A DNA stretch of 64,000 nt from Knoellia sp. Soil729 (GTDB lineage: Bacteria > Actinomycetota > Actinomycetes > Actinomycetales > Dermatophilaceae): the NCBI RefSeq assembly GCF_001427985.1, contig NZ_LMSA01000001.1:647514-711513 (forward strand). The letters are read 5' to 3'. Position numbers and translations under genes: made by a program. Under the pieces are notes generated by a model that was not told the origin of the DNA, did not search any database, and saw nothing but the letters and a program-made list of their open reading frames with translations. Below are positions 37,708-46,509 of the stretch, in pieces; position 1 is the stretch's first letter; the number at the start of each line of letters is the position of its first letter.

Positions 37708-39218
37708 GTCCGAAGCCGGTCCGCCTGACGTCGAGCCAGCTCATCTCCGCGGTCCTCGACGACGACACCTGGCAGAGCTGGGACGAGACCCCTCTCACCG
37801 TGGCCGAGGAGGGCAGCACCTATGCCGCCGAGCTGGCCGCCGCCGCCGAGAAGTCGGGGGTCGACGAGTCAATCGTCACGGGCGAGGGCCGCATCGGTGG
37901 TCACCGGGTCGCGGTCATCGCCGGGGAGTTCACCTTCCTCGCAGGGAGCATCGGTGTCGCCGCCGCCGAGCGCATCGTCCTCGCCTTCGAACGCGCCACT
38001 CGCGAGCGCCTGCCGCTGTTCGCGGCCCCGGCATCGGGTGGCACGCGCATGCAGGAGGGCACGCCGGCCTTCGTGACGATGGTCAAGATCTCCGCCGCCG
38101 TCGCGGCCTACAAGCAGGAGCACCTGCCCTACATCACCTACCTGCGCCACCCGACCACCGGCGGGGTCTTCGCCTCGTGGGGCTCGCTCGGCCACGTCAC
38201 CGTCGGCGAACCGGGCGCGACCATCGGCTTCCTCGGGGCCCGGGTCTTCGAGGCCCTCTATGGGCAGCCGTTCCCGGAGGACGTCCAGACCGCCGAGAAC
38301 CTCTTTGCCCACGGCCTGCTCGATGCGGTCCTCCCGGTCGAGCTCCTCACCGCGACGGCGGTGCGCTTCCTCGACCTCGTGCTCGCTCCTCACGACTCCA
38401 GCCCCGCACCCGAGGTCCCGCGCGAGCCCCTGCCCGACATCCCCGCCTGGGACTCGATCACCCGCTCACGCAACCCCGACAGGCCGGGAGTGCGCGCCCT
38501 CCTCAAGCTCGGCGCCACCGACGTCCTGCCCCTGTTCGGCACTGGTGCCGGCGAGTGGGACCGCTCCCTCTTCCTCGCGCTGGCCCGGTTCGAGGGCACG
38601 CCGTGCGTCGTGCTCGGCCAGGACCGTCGTGGCGAGCAGACCGAGGCGCCGCTCGGACCCTCCGGGCTGCGGGTCGCCCGCCGCGGGATGAAGCTCGCGA
38701 CCGAGCTCAACCTGCCCCTCGTGAGCATCATCGACACGGCCGGTGCAGCGCTGTCCAAGGAGGCCGAGGAGGGCGGCATGGCCGGCGAGATCGCCCGCTG
38801 CCTGTCCGAGCTCGTCGTCCTCGAGGTGCCCACCGTGTGCGTCCTGCTCGGCCAGGGCACCGGCGGCGGCGCCCTCGCCCTCATGCCCGCCGACCGGGTC
38901 ATCAGCGCGCAGCACTCGTGGCTCTCTCCGCTGCCACCCGAAGGCGCGTCAGCGATCCTGTACCGCACTCCCGACCGGGCGCCCGAGCTCGCCGAGCGCC
39001 AGCGCGTCCGCTCCCTCGACCTGCTCCGGGACGGGATCATCGACCGCATCGTGGCCGAGCACCCCGACGCAGCCCAGGAGCCGGAGGCGTTCTGCCAGCG
39101 CATGGGCCAGGCGATCCGGCACGAGCTCGCGGACCTCGGCGACCAGGATCGGGTGCAGCGGCTCGGAGACCGACACGCGCGCTACCGCCGTCTCGGGACC
39201 GAGCCGGTGCGTCACTGA
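37704..39218 (+). CDS. Fused AccD/AccA-like carboxyltransferase, possible malonyl-CoA decarboxylase
   Basis: A 504-residue protein of two crotonase-fold halves. Residues 60-245 match the AccD/MdcD half: GEFTFLAGSIG, GGTRMQEGTPAFVTM, TTGGVFASWGSLG and EPGATIGFLGARV. Residues 250-500 match the AccA/MdcE half: VLGQDRRG, IIDTAGAALSKEAEEGGMAGEIARCL, LGQGTGGGALAL and LPPEGASAIL. There is no AccD zinc finger, no biotin carboxylase and no biotin carrier gene nearby. Mycobacterial AccD3 has the same architecture. Coupled to a CoA-transferase in a barbiturate-type pathway, it may remove the carboxyl group of malonyl-CoA without biotin, as MdcDE does with malonyl-carrier protein (inference). Confidence 0.85.
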   Translation: MSPKPVRLTSSQLISAVLDDDTWQSWDETPLTVAEEGSTYAAELAAAAEKSGVDESIVTGEGRIGGHRVAVIAGEFTFLAGSIGVAAAERIVLAFERATRERLPLFAAPASGGTRMQEGTPAFVTMVKISAAVAAYKQEHLPYITYLRHPTTGGVFASWGSLGHVTVGEPGATIGFLGARVFEALYGQPFPEDVQTAENLFAHGLLDAVLPVELLTATAVRFLDLVLAPHDSSPAPEVPREPLPDIPAWDSITRSRNPDRPGVRALLKLGATDVLPLFGTGAGEWDRSLFLALARFEGTPCVVLGQDRRGEQTEAPLGPSGLRVARRGMKLATELNLPLVSIIDTAGAALSKEAEEGGMAGEIARCLSELVVLEVPTVCVLLGQGTGGGALALMPADRVISAQHSWLSPLPPEGASAILYRTPDRAPELAERQRVRSLDLLRDGIIDRIVAEHPDAAQEPEAFCQRMGQAIRHELADLGDQDRVQRLGDRHARYRRLGTEPVRH

Positions 39219-39298
39219 GTCCGGCAAGGCGTCACAACTGACAAAGGCAGGCGTGTTGCCTGTCAGGTGATGCCAACGCCGGGCCCCAGCGCTCTCCA

Positions 39299-39304
39299 TA
39301 GGCT
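39299..39304 (+). promoter_or_regulatory. Probable -10 hexamer of the carbamate kinase-barbiturase unit (TAGGCT)
   Basis: TAGGCT, 52 bases before the chosen GTG start. An imperfect dyad upstream (CTGACA-aa-GGCA at 39238-39249 with TGCC-TGTCAG at 39257-39266) could be a terminator of the previous operon or an operator. The motif CGGCATAC lies at 39313. Confidence 0.4.
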
Positions 39305-39356
39305 CGCCGCAACGGCATACAACGAAGGTGTGCCGACCCGACCAGGAGGGAAGCGC

Positions 39357-40298
39357 GTGCGAGTTCTCGTTGCACTCGGAGGGAACGCCATGACCTCGTC
39401 GGAGGGGTCGGCGCACCCGGCCGACCAGGTGCGCGCGATCACCGAGGCCATGGAGCACGTGGCCGAGCTTGTCGCCGCAGGGCACGACGTCGTCCTCACC
39501 CACGGCAACGGTCCGCAGGTGGGCAACCTGCTCGTCAAGAACGAGCTCGCGGCGCTGGTCGTGCCGCCCGTACCGCTCGACTGGTGCGGCGCCCAGACCC
39601 AGGGGACGATCGGCTTCACGATGCTCGACGCCCTCGAGCCGGCACTGGCCCGGCGCAGCGTGCAGCGTCCCGTGGCCGCGCTGGTGACCCGCACGCTCGT
39701 CGACGCCGACGACCCGCACTTCCGGAAGCCGACGAAGCCGATCGGGCGCTACCTCAGCGCCGACGAGGCGCAGCCGATGATCGACCACGGCCAGACCTGG
39801 GAGGACCGCGGCGACAAGGGATGGCGCCGCGTCGTGGCCTCGCCCGAGCCCAAGGAGATCCTCGACCTCCCGGCCATCCGGGCCCTGGTCGAGACCGGCC
39901 ACGTCGTTGTCGCCGCCGGCGGTGGCGGCATCCCGGTCGTGCGGAAGGCCGACGGCAGCCTGCACGGCGTCGAGGCCGTCATCGACAAGGACCTCTCGGC
40001 CGCGCTGCTCGCGCAGGAGCTCGGGTGCGACATCCTCATCATCGCGACCGACGTCGACGCGGCCATGGTCGACTACGGCACTGCGCAGCAGCGCCCGCTC
40101 GGCGTCACCTCGCTCGCCGAGATGCAGGAGCACGCCGCCGAGGGCCAGTTCGCGTCGGGGTCCATGGGCCCCAAGGTCAACGCCGCGATGGCCTTCGCCG
40201 AGTCGGGTGGCCGCAGCATCATCACCTCGCTCGCCCACATCACCGACGCCGTCGAGCGCGAGTTCGGCACCGTCATCGACCCCAGCCCCATGAACTAA
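39357..40298 (+). CDS. arcC: Carbamate kinase
   Basis: A 313-residue amino-acid-kinase-fold enzyme. VLVALGGNAM at the N-terminus, LTHGNGPQVGNLLV, VVVAAGGGGIPV and ATDVDAAMVDYG are diagnostic. It converts carbamoyl phosphate plus ADP to ATP, CO2 and ammonia. GTG at 39357 is supported by an ideal AGGAGG ending six bases upstream. No arginine deiminase or ornithine carbamoyltransferase gene is present, so the carbamoyl phosphate must come from elsewhere; the AllFGH-like complex encoded at 17-20.7 kb is the obvious source. In E. coli the corresponding kinase is AllK. Confidence 0.95.
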   Translation: MRVLVALGGNAMTSSEGSAHPADQVRAITEAMEHVAELVAAGHDVVLTHGNGPQVGNLLVKNELAALVVPPVPLDWCGAQTQGTIGFTMLDALEPALARRSVQRPVAALVTRTLVDADDPHFRKPTKPIGRYLSADEAQPMIDHGQTWEDRGDKGWRRVVASPEPKEILDLPAIRALVETGHVVVAAGGGGIPVVRKADGSLHGVEAVIDKDLSAALLAQELGCDILIIATDVDAAMVDYGTAQQRPLGVTSLAEMQEHAAEGQFASGSMGPKVNAAMAFAESGGRSIITSLAHITDAVEREFGTVIDPSPMN

Positions 40299-40351
40299 CA
40301 CAACCTGATCCCACCGCCTGACAACGAAGTCCCACACTGAAAGGTCCAGCC

Positions 40352-41500
40352 GTGCCAGAAGCCATTGAGGTCCGCAAGGTCCCGCTCCACAGCGTCTCCG
40401 ACGCCTCCGAGCTGGGAAAGCTCATCGACGACGGGGTCATGGAGGCCAGCCGCGTCATCGCCATCATCGGCAAGACCGAGGGCAACGGTGGCGTCAACGA
40501 CTACACCCGCATCATCGCCGACCGGGCCTTCCGTGAGGTGCTCATCGAGAAGGGCGCACCCGCGGACCAGGTCAAGCAGGTCCCGATCGTCTGGTCGGGC
40601 GGCACGGACGGCATCATCAGCCCCCACGCCACCATCTTCGCGACCGTGCCGGCCGAGAAGGCCGAGCAGACCGACGAGCCGCGGCTCACTGTCGGTTTCG
40701 CCATGAGCGAGGCGATCCTGCCCGAGGAGATCGGCTACGTCGGGATGATCACCAAGGTCGCCGACGCAGTGAAGGTCGCCATGGAGCGGGCCGGCATCAC
40801 CGACCCCAAGGACGTGCACTACGTCCAGACCAAGACCCCGCTGCTGACGATCCACACGATCCGCGACGCCGAGTCGCGCGGCAAGAAGGTCTGGACCCAC
40901 CACACCCACGAGTCGATGGACCTCTCCAACGGCACCACCGGCCTCGGCATCGCCGTCGCCCTCGGCGAGATCGAGATGCCGACCGACGCGGACGTCATGG
41001 AGAACCGCGACCTGTACTCGTCGGTGGCCTCCTGCTCCTCGGGCGTCGAGCTCGACCAGGCGCAGGTCGTCGTCGTCGGCAACGCGAAGGGTGTCGGCGG
41101 TCGCTACCGCATCGGCCACTCGGTCATGCGCGACGCCCTCGACGCGGACGGTATCTGGTCGGCGATCAAGGACGCCGGGCTGGAGCTGCCCGAGCGCCCG
41201 CACACGAGCGACATCAAGGGCCGGCTCGTCAACGTCTTCCTCAAGTGCGAGGTCAGCCAGGACGGCGAGGTCCGCGGTCGCCGCAACGCGATGCTCGACG
41301 ACTCCGACGTGCACTGGCACCGCCAGATCAAGTCGGCTGTCGGTGGCGTCACGGCCTCGGTGACGGGTGACCCGGCCGTGTTCGTGTCGGTCTCGGCCGC
41401 CCACCAGGGCCCCGACGGTGGTGGCCCCGTGGCCGCGATCGTCGACCTCGGCGAGGGCGAGCCCACGGGTTACGCCGCTCCGGGAGCCCCGTCGGCCTGA
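40352..41500 (+). CDS. Ring-opening amidohydrolase: barbiturase/cyanuric acid hydrolase family
   Basis: A 382-residue protein made of three repeats, each giving one Ser-Lys dyad. The visible candidates are Lys41/Ser82, Lys161/Ser230 and Lys289/Ser348, with nearly the same spacing I recall for AtzD. Family motifs are [21 protein letters not shown] and [16 protein letters not shown]. The enzyme opens barbiturate to 3-oxo-3-ureidopropanoate, or cyanuric acid to carboxybiuret. The dehydrogenase, uracil-type permease and CoA-linked C3 genes nearby favour barbiturase; there is no biuret hydrolase. The start is GTG at 40352 with AAAGG eight bases upstream, 53 bases after carbamate kinase, so probably the same transcript. 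Confidence 0.9.
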   Translation: MPEAIEVRKVPLHSVSDASELGKLIDDGVMEASRVIAIIGKTEGNGGVNDYTRIIADRAFREVLIEKGAPADQVKQVPIVWSGGTDGIISPHATIFATVPAEKAEQTDEPRLTVGFAMSEAILPEEIGYVGMITKVADAVKVAMERAGITDPKDVHYVQTKTPLLTIHTIRDAESRGKKVWTHHTHESMDLSNGTTGLGIAVALGEIEMPTDADVMENRDLYSSVASCSSGVELDQAQVVVVGNAKGVGGRYRIGHSVMRDALDADGIWSAIKDAGLELPERPHTSDIKGRLVNVFLKCEVSQDGEVRGRRNAMLDDSDVHWHRQIKSAVGGVTASVTGDPAVFVSVSAAHQGPDGGGPVAAIVDLGEGEPTGYAAPGAPSA

Positions 41501-41519
41501 CCCAGCTTGTGCTCCCCAT

Positions 41520-41576
41520 GAGGGAACGTCGAGGGCCCGGATGGTTTCTTTCCATCCGGGCCCTCGACGTTCCCTC
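41520..41576. terminator. Long perfect bidirectional hairpin between barbiturase and purH
   Basis: A 25-base perfect stem (41520-41544 with 41552-41576) around the loop TTTCTTT, lying between two convergent genes. It can end transcription from both sides. A GTATGCCG motif follows at 41592. Confidence 0.88.
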
Positions 41577-41618
41577 CGGTCAACCGACTGGGTATGCCGT
41601 CCGCTGACGTTCGTCGGT

Positions 41619-43268
41619 TCAGTGGGCGAAGTGGCGGGTACCGGTGAAGTACATCGTCACCCCGGCAGCCTGCGCCGCCTCGATGACCTCACCGTCACGC
41701 ATCGACCCGCCGGGCGCCACCACGGCGCGCACGCCGGCGTCGAGCAGGACCTGCAGCCCGTCCGCGAACGGGAAGAAGGCGTCCGAGGCCGCCACCGCCC
41801 CACGCGCCCGCTCCGAGCCACCCTCGCCAGCGCCCGAGTTGGCGCGCGACACCGCGAGGTGGCAGGAGTCGACCCGGTTGACCTGACCCATGCCGATGCC
41901 CACCGAGGCGCCGCCCGACGCGAGCAGGATGGCGTTGGACTTCACCGCACGCACCGAGCGCCAGGCGAACTGCAGGTCGGCCAGCGTCGCCTCGTCCGCC
42001 GCCTCGCCTGACACGAGCCGCCAGTTGGCCGCGTCGTCCCCGCCCGTGACCGCGCCCGACTCGTCGGTCACCACGGCGTCGACGGTGTCGCGCTGCTGCA
42101 TGAGCAGTCCACCGCTGATCGGCCGGATCTCGGCACCGCTGCGCGAGGGCGCAGCAGTCTCGAGTAGGCGGATGTTCTTCTTGGCGGTGAGGACCTCCAG
42201 CGCATCGGCGTCGAAGGCGGGAGCCACGACGACCTCGGTGAAGATGTCGGCGACGGTGCGCGCCATCTCGACGGTCACCGGGCGGTTGGTCGCGATGATC
42301 CCGCCGAACGCCGACACCGGGTCGCACTCGTGCGCCTTGCGGTGCGCCTGTGCGATGTCGGTCCCGACGGCGATGCCGCACGGGTTCGCGTGCTTGACGA
42401 CGGCAACGGTCGGCTGGTCGCCATGGTCATAGGCGGCGCGCACGGCAGCGTCGGCGTCGACGTAGTTGTTGTAGGACATCTCCTTGCCGTGCAGCTGCTT
42501 GGCCTGCGCAAGCCCGGGCTCGGGCGCGAACCCGTTGGAGAACAGGGCCGCCGACTGGTGCGGGTTCTCGCCGTAGCGCAGCACCGCCGACCTGGTCCAC
42601 GTCGCCCCCACCCACGCAGGGAAGCCGGTGCCCTCGGAGGTGTCGACGTAGGCGTTGCCCATCCACGACGCCACGTGCACGTCGTAGGTCGCCGTGTGCA
42701 CGAAGGCCCGCGCCGCGAGCGCCTTGCGCTCCTCAAACGTGAACCCGTCACCGCGCACCGCGTCCAGCACATCGCCGTATGCCGCGGGGTCGACGACCAC
42801 GGCCACGCTCGGGTGGTTCTTGGCGGCCGCCCGGACCATGGACGGCCCACCGATGTCGATGTTCTCGACGATGTCGTCGGCGGAGGCACCGGAGGCGACG
42901 GTGTCGGCGAACGGGTAGAGGTTGACCACGACGAGGTCGAACGGCTCCACACCGAGATCACCGAGCTGCGCGACGTGGTCGGGCTTGCGGGTATCGGCCA
43001 GGATGCCGGCGTGCACCATCGGGTGCAGGGTCTTGACGCGCCCCTCGAGGCACTCGGGGAAGCCGGTGAGGTCGGCGACCTCGGTGACCGGGACCCCCAG
43101 TCCCTCGAGGAGCTTGGCGGACCCGCCGGTCGAGACGATGGCGACACCGGCCTCGTGCAGGCCGCGGGCGAGGTCCTCGAGCCCGGTCTTGTCGAAGACG
43201 GAGATGAGTGCCCGGCGGATCGGGCGGCGGTCCTGGGTGGGACCGGGAGGGGTGACGGAGACGGCCAT
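41619..43268 (-). CDS. purH: AICAR transformylase/IMP cyclohydrolase
   Basis: A 549-residue bifunctional enzyme for the last two steps of purine synthesis. The N-terminal IMP cyclohydrolase domain starts [20 protein letters not shown] and has [21 protein letters not shown]. The transformylase domain has [26 protein letters not shown] and [10 protein letters not shown], and ends [14 protein letters not shown]. It uses 10-formyl-THF made by FolD. ATG at 43268 gives the expected length; TTGGAG lies nine bases upstream. A ZTP riboswitch occupies the leader. In relatives purN and folD flank it (established knowledge, from memory); here both are displaced by inserted blocks. Confidence 0.97.
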   Translation of the reverse strand: MAVSVTPPGPTQDRRPIRRALISVFDKTGLEDLARGLHEAGVAIVSTGGSAKLLEGLGVPVTEVADLTGFPECLEGRVKTLHPMVHAGILADTRKPDHVAQLGDLGVEPFDLVVVNLYPFADTVASGASADDIVENIDIGGPSMVRAAAKNHPSVAVVVDPAAYGDVLDAVRGDGFTFEERKALAARAFVHTATYDVHVASWMGNAYVDTSEGTGFPAWVGATWTRSAVLRYGENPHQSAALFSNGFAPEPGLAQAKQLHGKEMSYNNYVDADAAVRAAYDHGDQPTVAVVKHANPCGIAVGTDIAQAHRKAHECDPVSAFGGIIATNRPVTVEMARTVADIFTEVVVAPAFDADALEVLTAKKNIRLLETAAPSRSGAEIRPISGGLLMQQRDTVDAVVTDESGAVTGGDDAANWRLVSGEAADEATLADLQFAWRSVRAVKSNAILLASGGASVGIGMGQVNRVDSCHLAVSRANSGAGEGGSERARGAVAASDAFFPFADGLQVLLDAGVRAVVAPGGSMRDGEVIEAAQAAGVTMYFTGTRHFAH

Positions 43269-43315
43269 GGCAATGGCTCCAATCGCAGGACGAGGCACGT
43301 GGGGTCTGTTCTCAG

Positions 43316-43394
43316 CGGGAGGCACCCAGGCGGGCGATGCGGCTCCCAAAGGTGACTCCCCGGTGGTGGTCCACCTGCGCCAGTCGTCCCCCCG
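43316..43394 (-). ncRNA. ZTP (pfl) riboswitch in the purH leader
   Basis: On the minus strand the leader reads, in order, GACGACTGGCG, an internal hairpin (GGTGG-ac-CCACC), CCGGGGAGT, a linker and then CCGCCTGGGTGCC. This order (GACUGGCG, CCGGGGAG, then CGCCUGGG) is the conserved core of the ZTP/pfl aptamer. ZTP signals lack of 10-formyl-THF and turns on purine and folate one-carbon genes, which suits purH exactly. The probable -10 (TAGACT at 43395-43400) lies directly upstream, and the purH ATG is 47 bases downstream, leaving room for an expression platform. Confidence 0.88.
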
Positions 43395-43400
43395 AGTCTA
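43395..43400 (-). promoter_or_regulatory. Probable -10 hexamer of purH (TAGACT)
   Basis: TAGACT on the minus strand immediately upstream of the ZTP aptamer, so transcription would start at its 5' end. It makes purH a transcription unit separate from the galactoside genes upstream. Confidence 0.5.
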
Positions 43401-43426
43401 GCGGCGGCTCTGAGCCACCCCGCACA

Positions 43427-45586
43427 TCAGGTGAGATGGATGAGGAAGCCCTGGCCCGGCGCCAGGATGGGCAGGGACAACCCGACCCCCGCAAGGGCGA
43501 CACCACTGACCTGGATCCCGTGGGCGACTGCCTCGTCCCACCACGCCGGTGGAGCGACTTGGACCGTCTGCGGAAGTCCGGCTTCGGGGCGCACCCGCAG
43601 CGAGTAGCGGCGCCCGGGATCCAGCCCCGGCAGCGGGACCAGTCCGGGTGAGACGCCCCGTCCGGTCGCCACGCACATCACCCGGAAGACCGCCTCCGAC
43701 GCGTCGGGCGCGAGCACCCCGTCGATGACCAGCGAGTCGTCGTCGTGGTCGGAGCGGACGGCGTCACCGTGGTGGAGCAGGTGCCGCAGCTCGCGGTAGA
43801 GCCCCGACCACTCGCGCAGGGCGCCCAGCTCCGCCTCCGTGCACGTGGTGAGGTCCCACTCCAGCCCTGCGTGGCCTCCGAGGGCGACGAGGGTGCGGAA
43901 CGAGAGGTCCAGCTCGCGGTGGGTCGTGTGCGCGCGCGGTGGACCGACATGCGTCCCCATCCGCTCCGGGGGCACGAGCAGCCCCGTCCACCGCTGGATC
44001 GCGACCCGCTCGAGCGCGTCGTTGCAGTCGGAGCTCCAGACCCGGTCCGTGCGGGTGAGGACTCCCAGGTCCACTCGCGCACCGCCGCTCGAGCACGACT
44101 CGATCTCCAGGTCCGGGTGCCGTTGCCTGAGCTCGTCGAGAAGCCGGTATGCCGCGAGCGTCTGGACGTGGACCGCCGGCCGGTCGGTGCCACTCGAGTC
44201 CGCGCGGACGGCCTCGTGGAGGTCACGGTTGTGGTCCCACTTGACGAAGTCGACGCCGTTGGCCTCGATGACCGCGCTCATCGAGGACAGGACGTGAGCG
44301 AACGCGTCAGGGTTGGCGAGATCGAGGACGTGCTGATGGCGCGACGCGAGCGGCGGGCCGGCCGCAGGACCCACAACCCAGTCCGGGTGCTCGCGCACGA
44401 CATCCGAGTCGAGGTTGACCATCTCCGGCTCGAACCACAGCCCGAACTCCATGCCCAGGCCCTTGACGTGGTCGACGAGGGGGGCGAGGCCCTGTGGCCA
44501 GACCTCTGGCGAGACCTCCCAGTCACCGAGGCCGCGGGTGTCGTCACGCCGCGACCCGAACCAGCCGTCGTCGAGCACGAAGCGCTCCACGCCCACGGAG
44601 GCGGCCGTGTCCGCGAGGCGCACCAGGTGGTCGAGGTCGGTCTCGAAGTAGACGGCCTCCCACGTGTTGAGGACGAGGGGACGCGGGGAGGAGCGATAGC
44701 CCTCCTGGGCGCGCTGGTGGCGCACGAGCGAGCGGGTGAGGCCGTCCAGGCCCTCACCGGAGTGCACGAGGACCACGGGTGGTGCGGCATACGTCTCGCC
44801 CGGTCGAAGTCGCACCTCGCCGGGCTCGAGGGACTCGCCCCCGCCGAGGACCGCCGCGTGCGCCCCAGCGCCTTCGGGGAGGCGCTCGACCAGGTGCGTG
44901 TGGTTGCCGCTCCACGCCACGTGGACGCCCCACACCTCCCCCGACCGGAAGCCGAAACCGGGAGTTCCGGCGACCATGAGCAGGGTCGCGTCGTGCCCCG
45001 TACGACCACGTCGGCCGGTGCGCAGCACGGTCCCGTCCAGGAGCGGCCTGCGCTGCGGCGAGCGCTCCCGGCACCATCGCCCGGTGAGGTCGAGGACCTC
45101 GTCGGCGCGCGAGGGCAGGGGCATCAGGACCCTCAGCGCGTCGACGTCGAGCACGGAGCCGTCGGTCAGTGTGTTGGTGAGCTCTGCGCCGACCGTCAGG
45201 ACGCCGTGCTCGTCGAGCACGAAGCGGAGCACCACCTCCACCCCGGCGTTGTCGGCGCTCGCACGGACCACGGCCGTGCTCACTCCAGCTGCCTCGGCCG
45301 ACTCGACGGAGGCAACCCACCGTGGAGCCGAGCGGTCCCCGGTGCGGTGCGCGGCATACGCCGGGGTTCCGAGCCATCCCTGCCCGGACGTGGGCAGCAC
45401 GCTGAGCTGCCACGCCACGTCGAGCTGGTTGTGCGCGACCGGACGCCCGGTCACGACGGCCAGGTCGCCGACCGCCGCGTCGGGCAGGTCCGCGCCCCAG
45501 TGCAGGACGTGCGGCAGTGCGTCACCGGACTGCGCCAGGACGAGCGCCACACGGCCCCCGCGCAACACCGTCACCGACGAGGTCAT
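43427..45586 (-). CDS. Alpha-galactosidase, GH36
   Basis: A 719-residue glycoside hydrolase of clan GH-D. The nucleophile is Asp451 in FVKWDHNRDL, and the acid/base is Asp520 in DRVWSSDCND. VLDDGWFGSRRDD and LWFEPEMVN, which line the active site, are also present. An N-terminal beta-sandwich domain of about 290 residues precedes the barrel. There is no signal peptide, so it acts in the cytoplasm on imported alpha-galactosides such as melibiose or raffinose. Its ATG overlaps the stop of the inner-membrane permease gene by 4 bases, so import and hydrolysis are co-expressed. Confidence 0.94.
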   Translation of the reverse strand: MTSSVTVLRGGRVALVLAQSGDALPHVLHWGADLPDAAVGDLAVVTGRPVAHNQLDVAWQLSVLPTSGQGWLGTPAYAAHRTGDRSAPRWVASVESAEAAGVSTAVVRASADNAGVEVVLRFVLDEHGVLTVGAELTNTLTDGSVLDVDALRVLMPLPSRADEVLDLTGRWCRERSPQRRPLLDGTVLRTGRRGRTGHDATLLMVAGTPGFGFRSGEVWGVHVAWSGNHTHLVERLPEGAGAHAAVLGGGESLEPGEVRLRPGETYAAPPVVLVHSGEGLDGLTRSLVRHQRAQEGYRSSPRPLVLNTWEAVYFETDLDHLVRLADTAASVGVERFVLDDGWFGSRRDDTRGLGDWEVSPEVWPQGLAPLVDHVKGLGMEFGLWFEPEMVNLDSDVVREHPDWVVGPAAGPPLASRHQHVLDLANPDAFAHVLSSMSAVIEANGVDFVKWDHNRDLHEAVRADSSGTDRPAVHVQTLAAYRLLDELRQRHPDLEIESCSSGGARVDLGVLTRTDRVWSSDCNDALERVAIQRWTGLLVPPERMGTHVGPPRAHTTHRELDLSFRTLVALGGHAGLEWDLTTCTEAELGALREWSGLYRELRHLLHHGDAVRSDHDDDSLVIDGVLAPDASEAVFRVMCVATGRGVSPGLVPLPGLDPGRRYSLRVRPEAGLPQTVQVAPPAWWDEAVAHGIQVSGVALAGVGLSLPILAPGQGFLIHLT

Positions 45587-46509
45587 CCCTTGGTCGACCC
45601 CAGCGTGAGCCCTGAGACGAACTGCTTCTGCAGGACGAAGAAGACGATGAGCACGGGCAGGGCGACGATGATCGAGCCGGCCGCGACGAGGTTGGTGTCG
45701 GCGAAGAACTGCCCGCGCAGGTTGTTCAGGGCGCTCGTGACCGGAAGCTTGTTGCCCCGCGAGATGAGCACCGTGGCCCAGAAGAACTCGTTGTAGACCC
45801 ACGTGACCTGGAGGGTGGCGAGCGCGGCCAGGGCCGGGCGCACCAGAGGCATCGTCAGCTGCCAGTACTGGCGCCAGATACCTGCCCCGTCCATCTCCGC
45901 GGACTCGTAGATCTCGTAGGGCAGCGTCTTCATGTAGTTGCTCAGCACGAACGTGCAGAACCCCATCTGGAAGGCGGTGTTGACGAGGATGAGCGCCCAG
46001 AAGCTGTTGAGCATCGTGCCGCTCTCGCTCATGAACGTCGGCAGCGGGATCTCCCGGAACATGCGGAAGACGGGGATGAGCAGGGCCTGTGGGGGCAGCA
46101 GGTTGGCGGCCAGGAAGACACCGAGCAGCGTGAGGTTGAAGCGGTAGGAGAACCGCGCGAGCACGAAGGCGACCAAGGAGGACAGGAAGAGCGTGATGAC
46201 GACGGCCGGGATCGTGATGAGCAGCGAGTTCTTCAGGTGGAGGCCGAAGTTGCCACGGCTCCAGGCGTTGCTGTAGTTCTCCGTCGTCCAGCCGCCGAAG
46301 GAGAGGTAGCCGTTGGTCTGGGTGTAGGAGTAGGAACGGAAGGAGTTGTAGAGCGCCCACAGCAGCGGGAAGAGCCACACGATCGCCAGCACCAGCATGA
46401 TGATGGTGGCCACCTTGCCGCGACGCCGGTTGAGCACGCCGCCAGAGGGGCCCCTCTCCACGGTGCGACCCTGCGTCACGGGGACGGGTGGAGCTGTGGT
46501 GGCACTCAT
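45583..46509 (-). CDS. Carbohydrate ABC transporter permease (MalG-like)
   Basis: A 308-residue permease with six helices. The cytoplasmic EAA loop reads EIYESAEMDGAGIWRQYWQLTMPLVRP. The cytoplasmic N-terminus of about 30 residues precedes the first helix. It pairs with the MalF-like protein encoded just upstream (4-base overlap). No ATP-binding subunit gene is present, so the system probably shares a general MsiK-like ATPase encoded elsewhere, as is common in Actinobacteria. Confidence 0.93.
   Translation of the reverse strand: MSATTAPPVPVTQGRTVERGPSGGVLNRRRGKVATIIMLVLAIVWLFPLLWALYNSFRSYSYTQTNGYLSFGGWTTENYSNAWSRGNFGLHLKNSLLITIPAVVITLFLSSLVAFVLARFSYRFNLTLLGVFLAANLLPPQALLIPVFRMFREIPLPTFMSESGTMLNSFWALILVNTAFQMGFCTFVLSNYMKTLPYEIYESAEMDGAGIWRQYWQLTMPLVRPALAALATLQVTWVYNEFFWATVLISRGNKLPVTSALNNLRGQFFADTNLVAAGSIIVALPVLIVFFVLQKQFVSGLTLGSTKG

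Noticed and set aside
37704..39218. The organism's main acetyl-CoA carboxylase
   Set aside because: There is no zinc finger, biotin carboxylase or carrier gene, and it is translationally coupled to a CoA-transferase inside a catabolic island.
36656..39241. Plus-strand open frame of 861 codons
   Set aside because: Shifted frame across the CoA-transferase and carboxyltransferase genes; Arg/Ser/Pro-rich low-complexity shadow.
39357..40298. Carbamate kinase of an arginine deiminase pathway
   Set aside because: No arginine deiminase, ornithine carbamoyltransferase or arginine antiporter gene is present. AllFGH-like subunits and a barbiturase are.
40352..41500. Cyanuric acid hydrolase in an s-triazine pathway
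   Set aside because: Possible from sequence alone, but no biuret hydrolase, allophanate hydrolase or triazine genes are nearby. The neighbouring genes fit barbiturate better.
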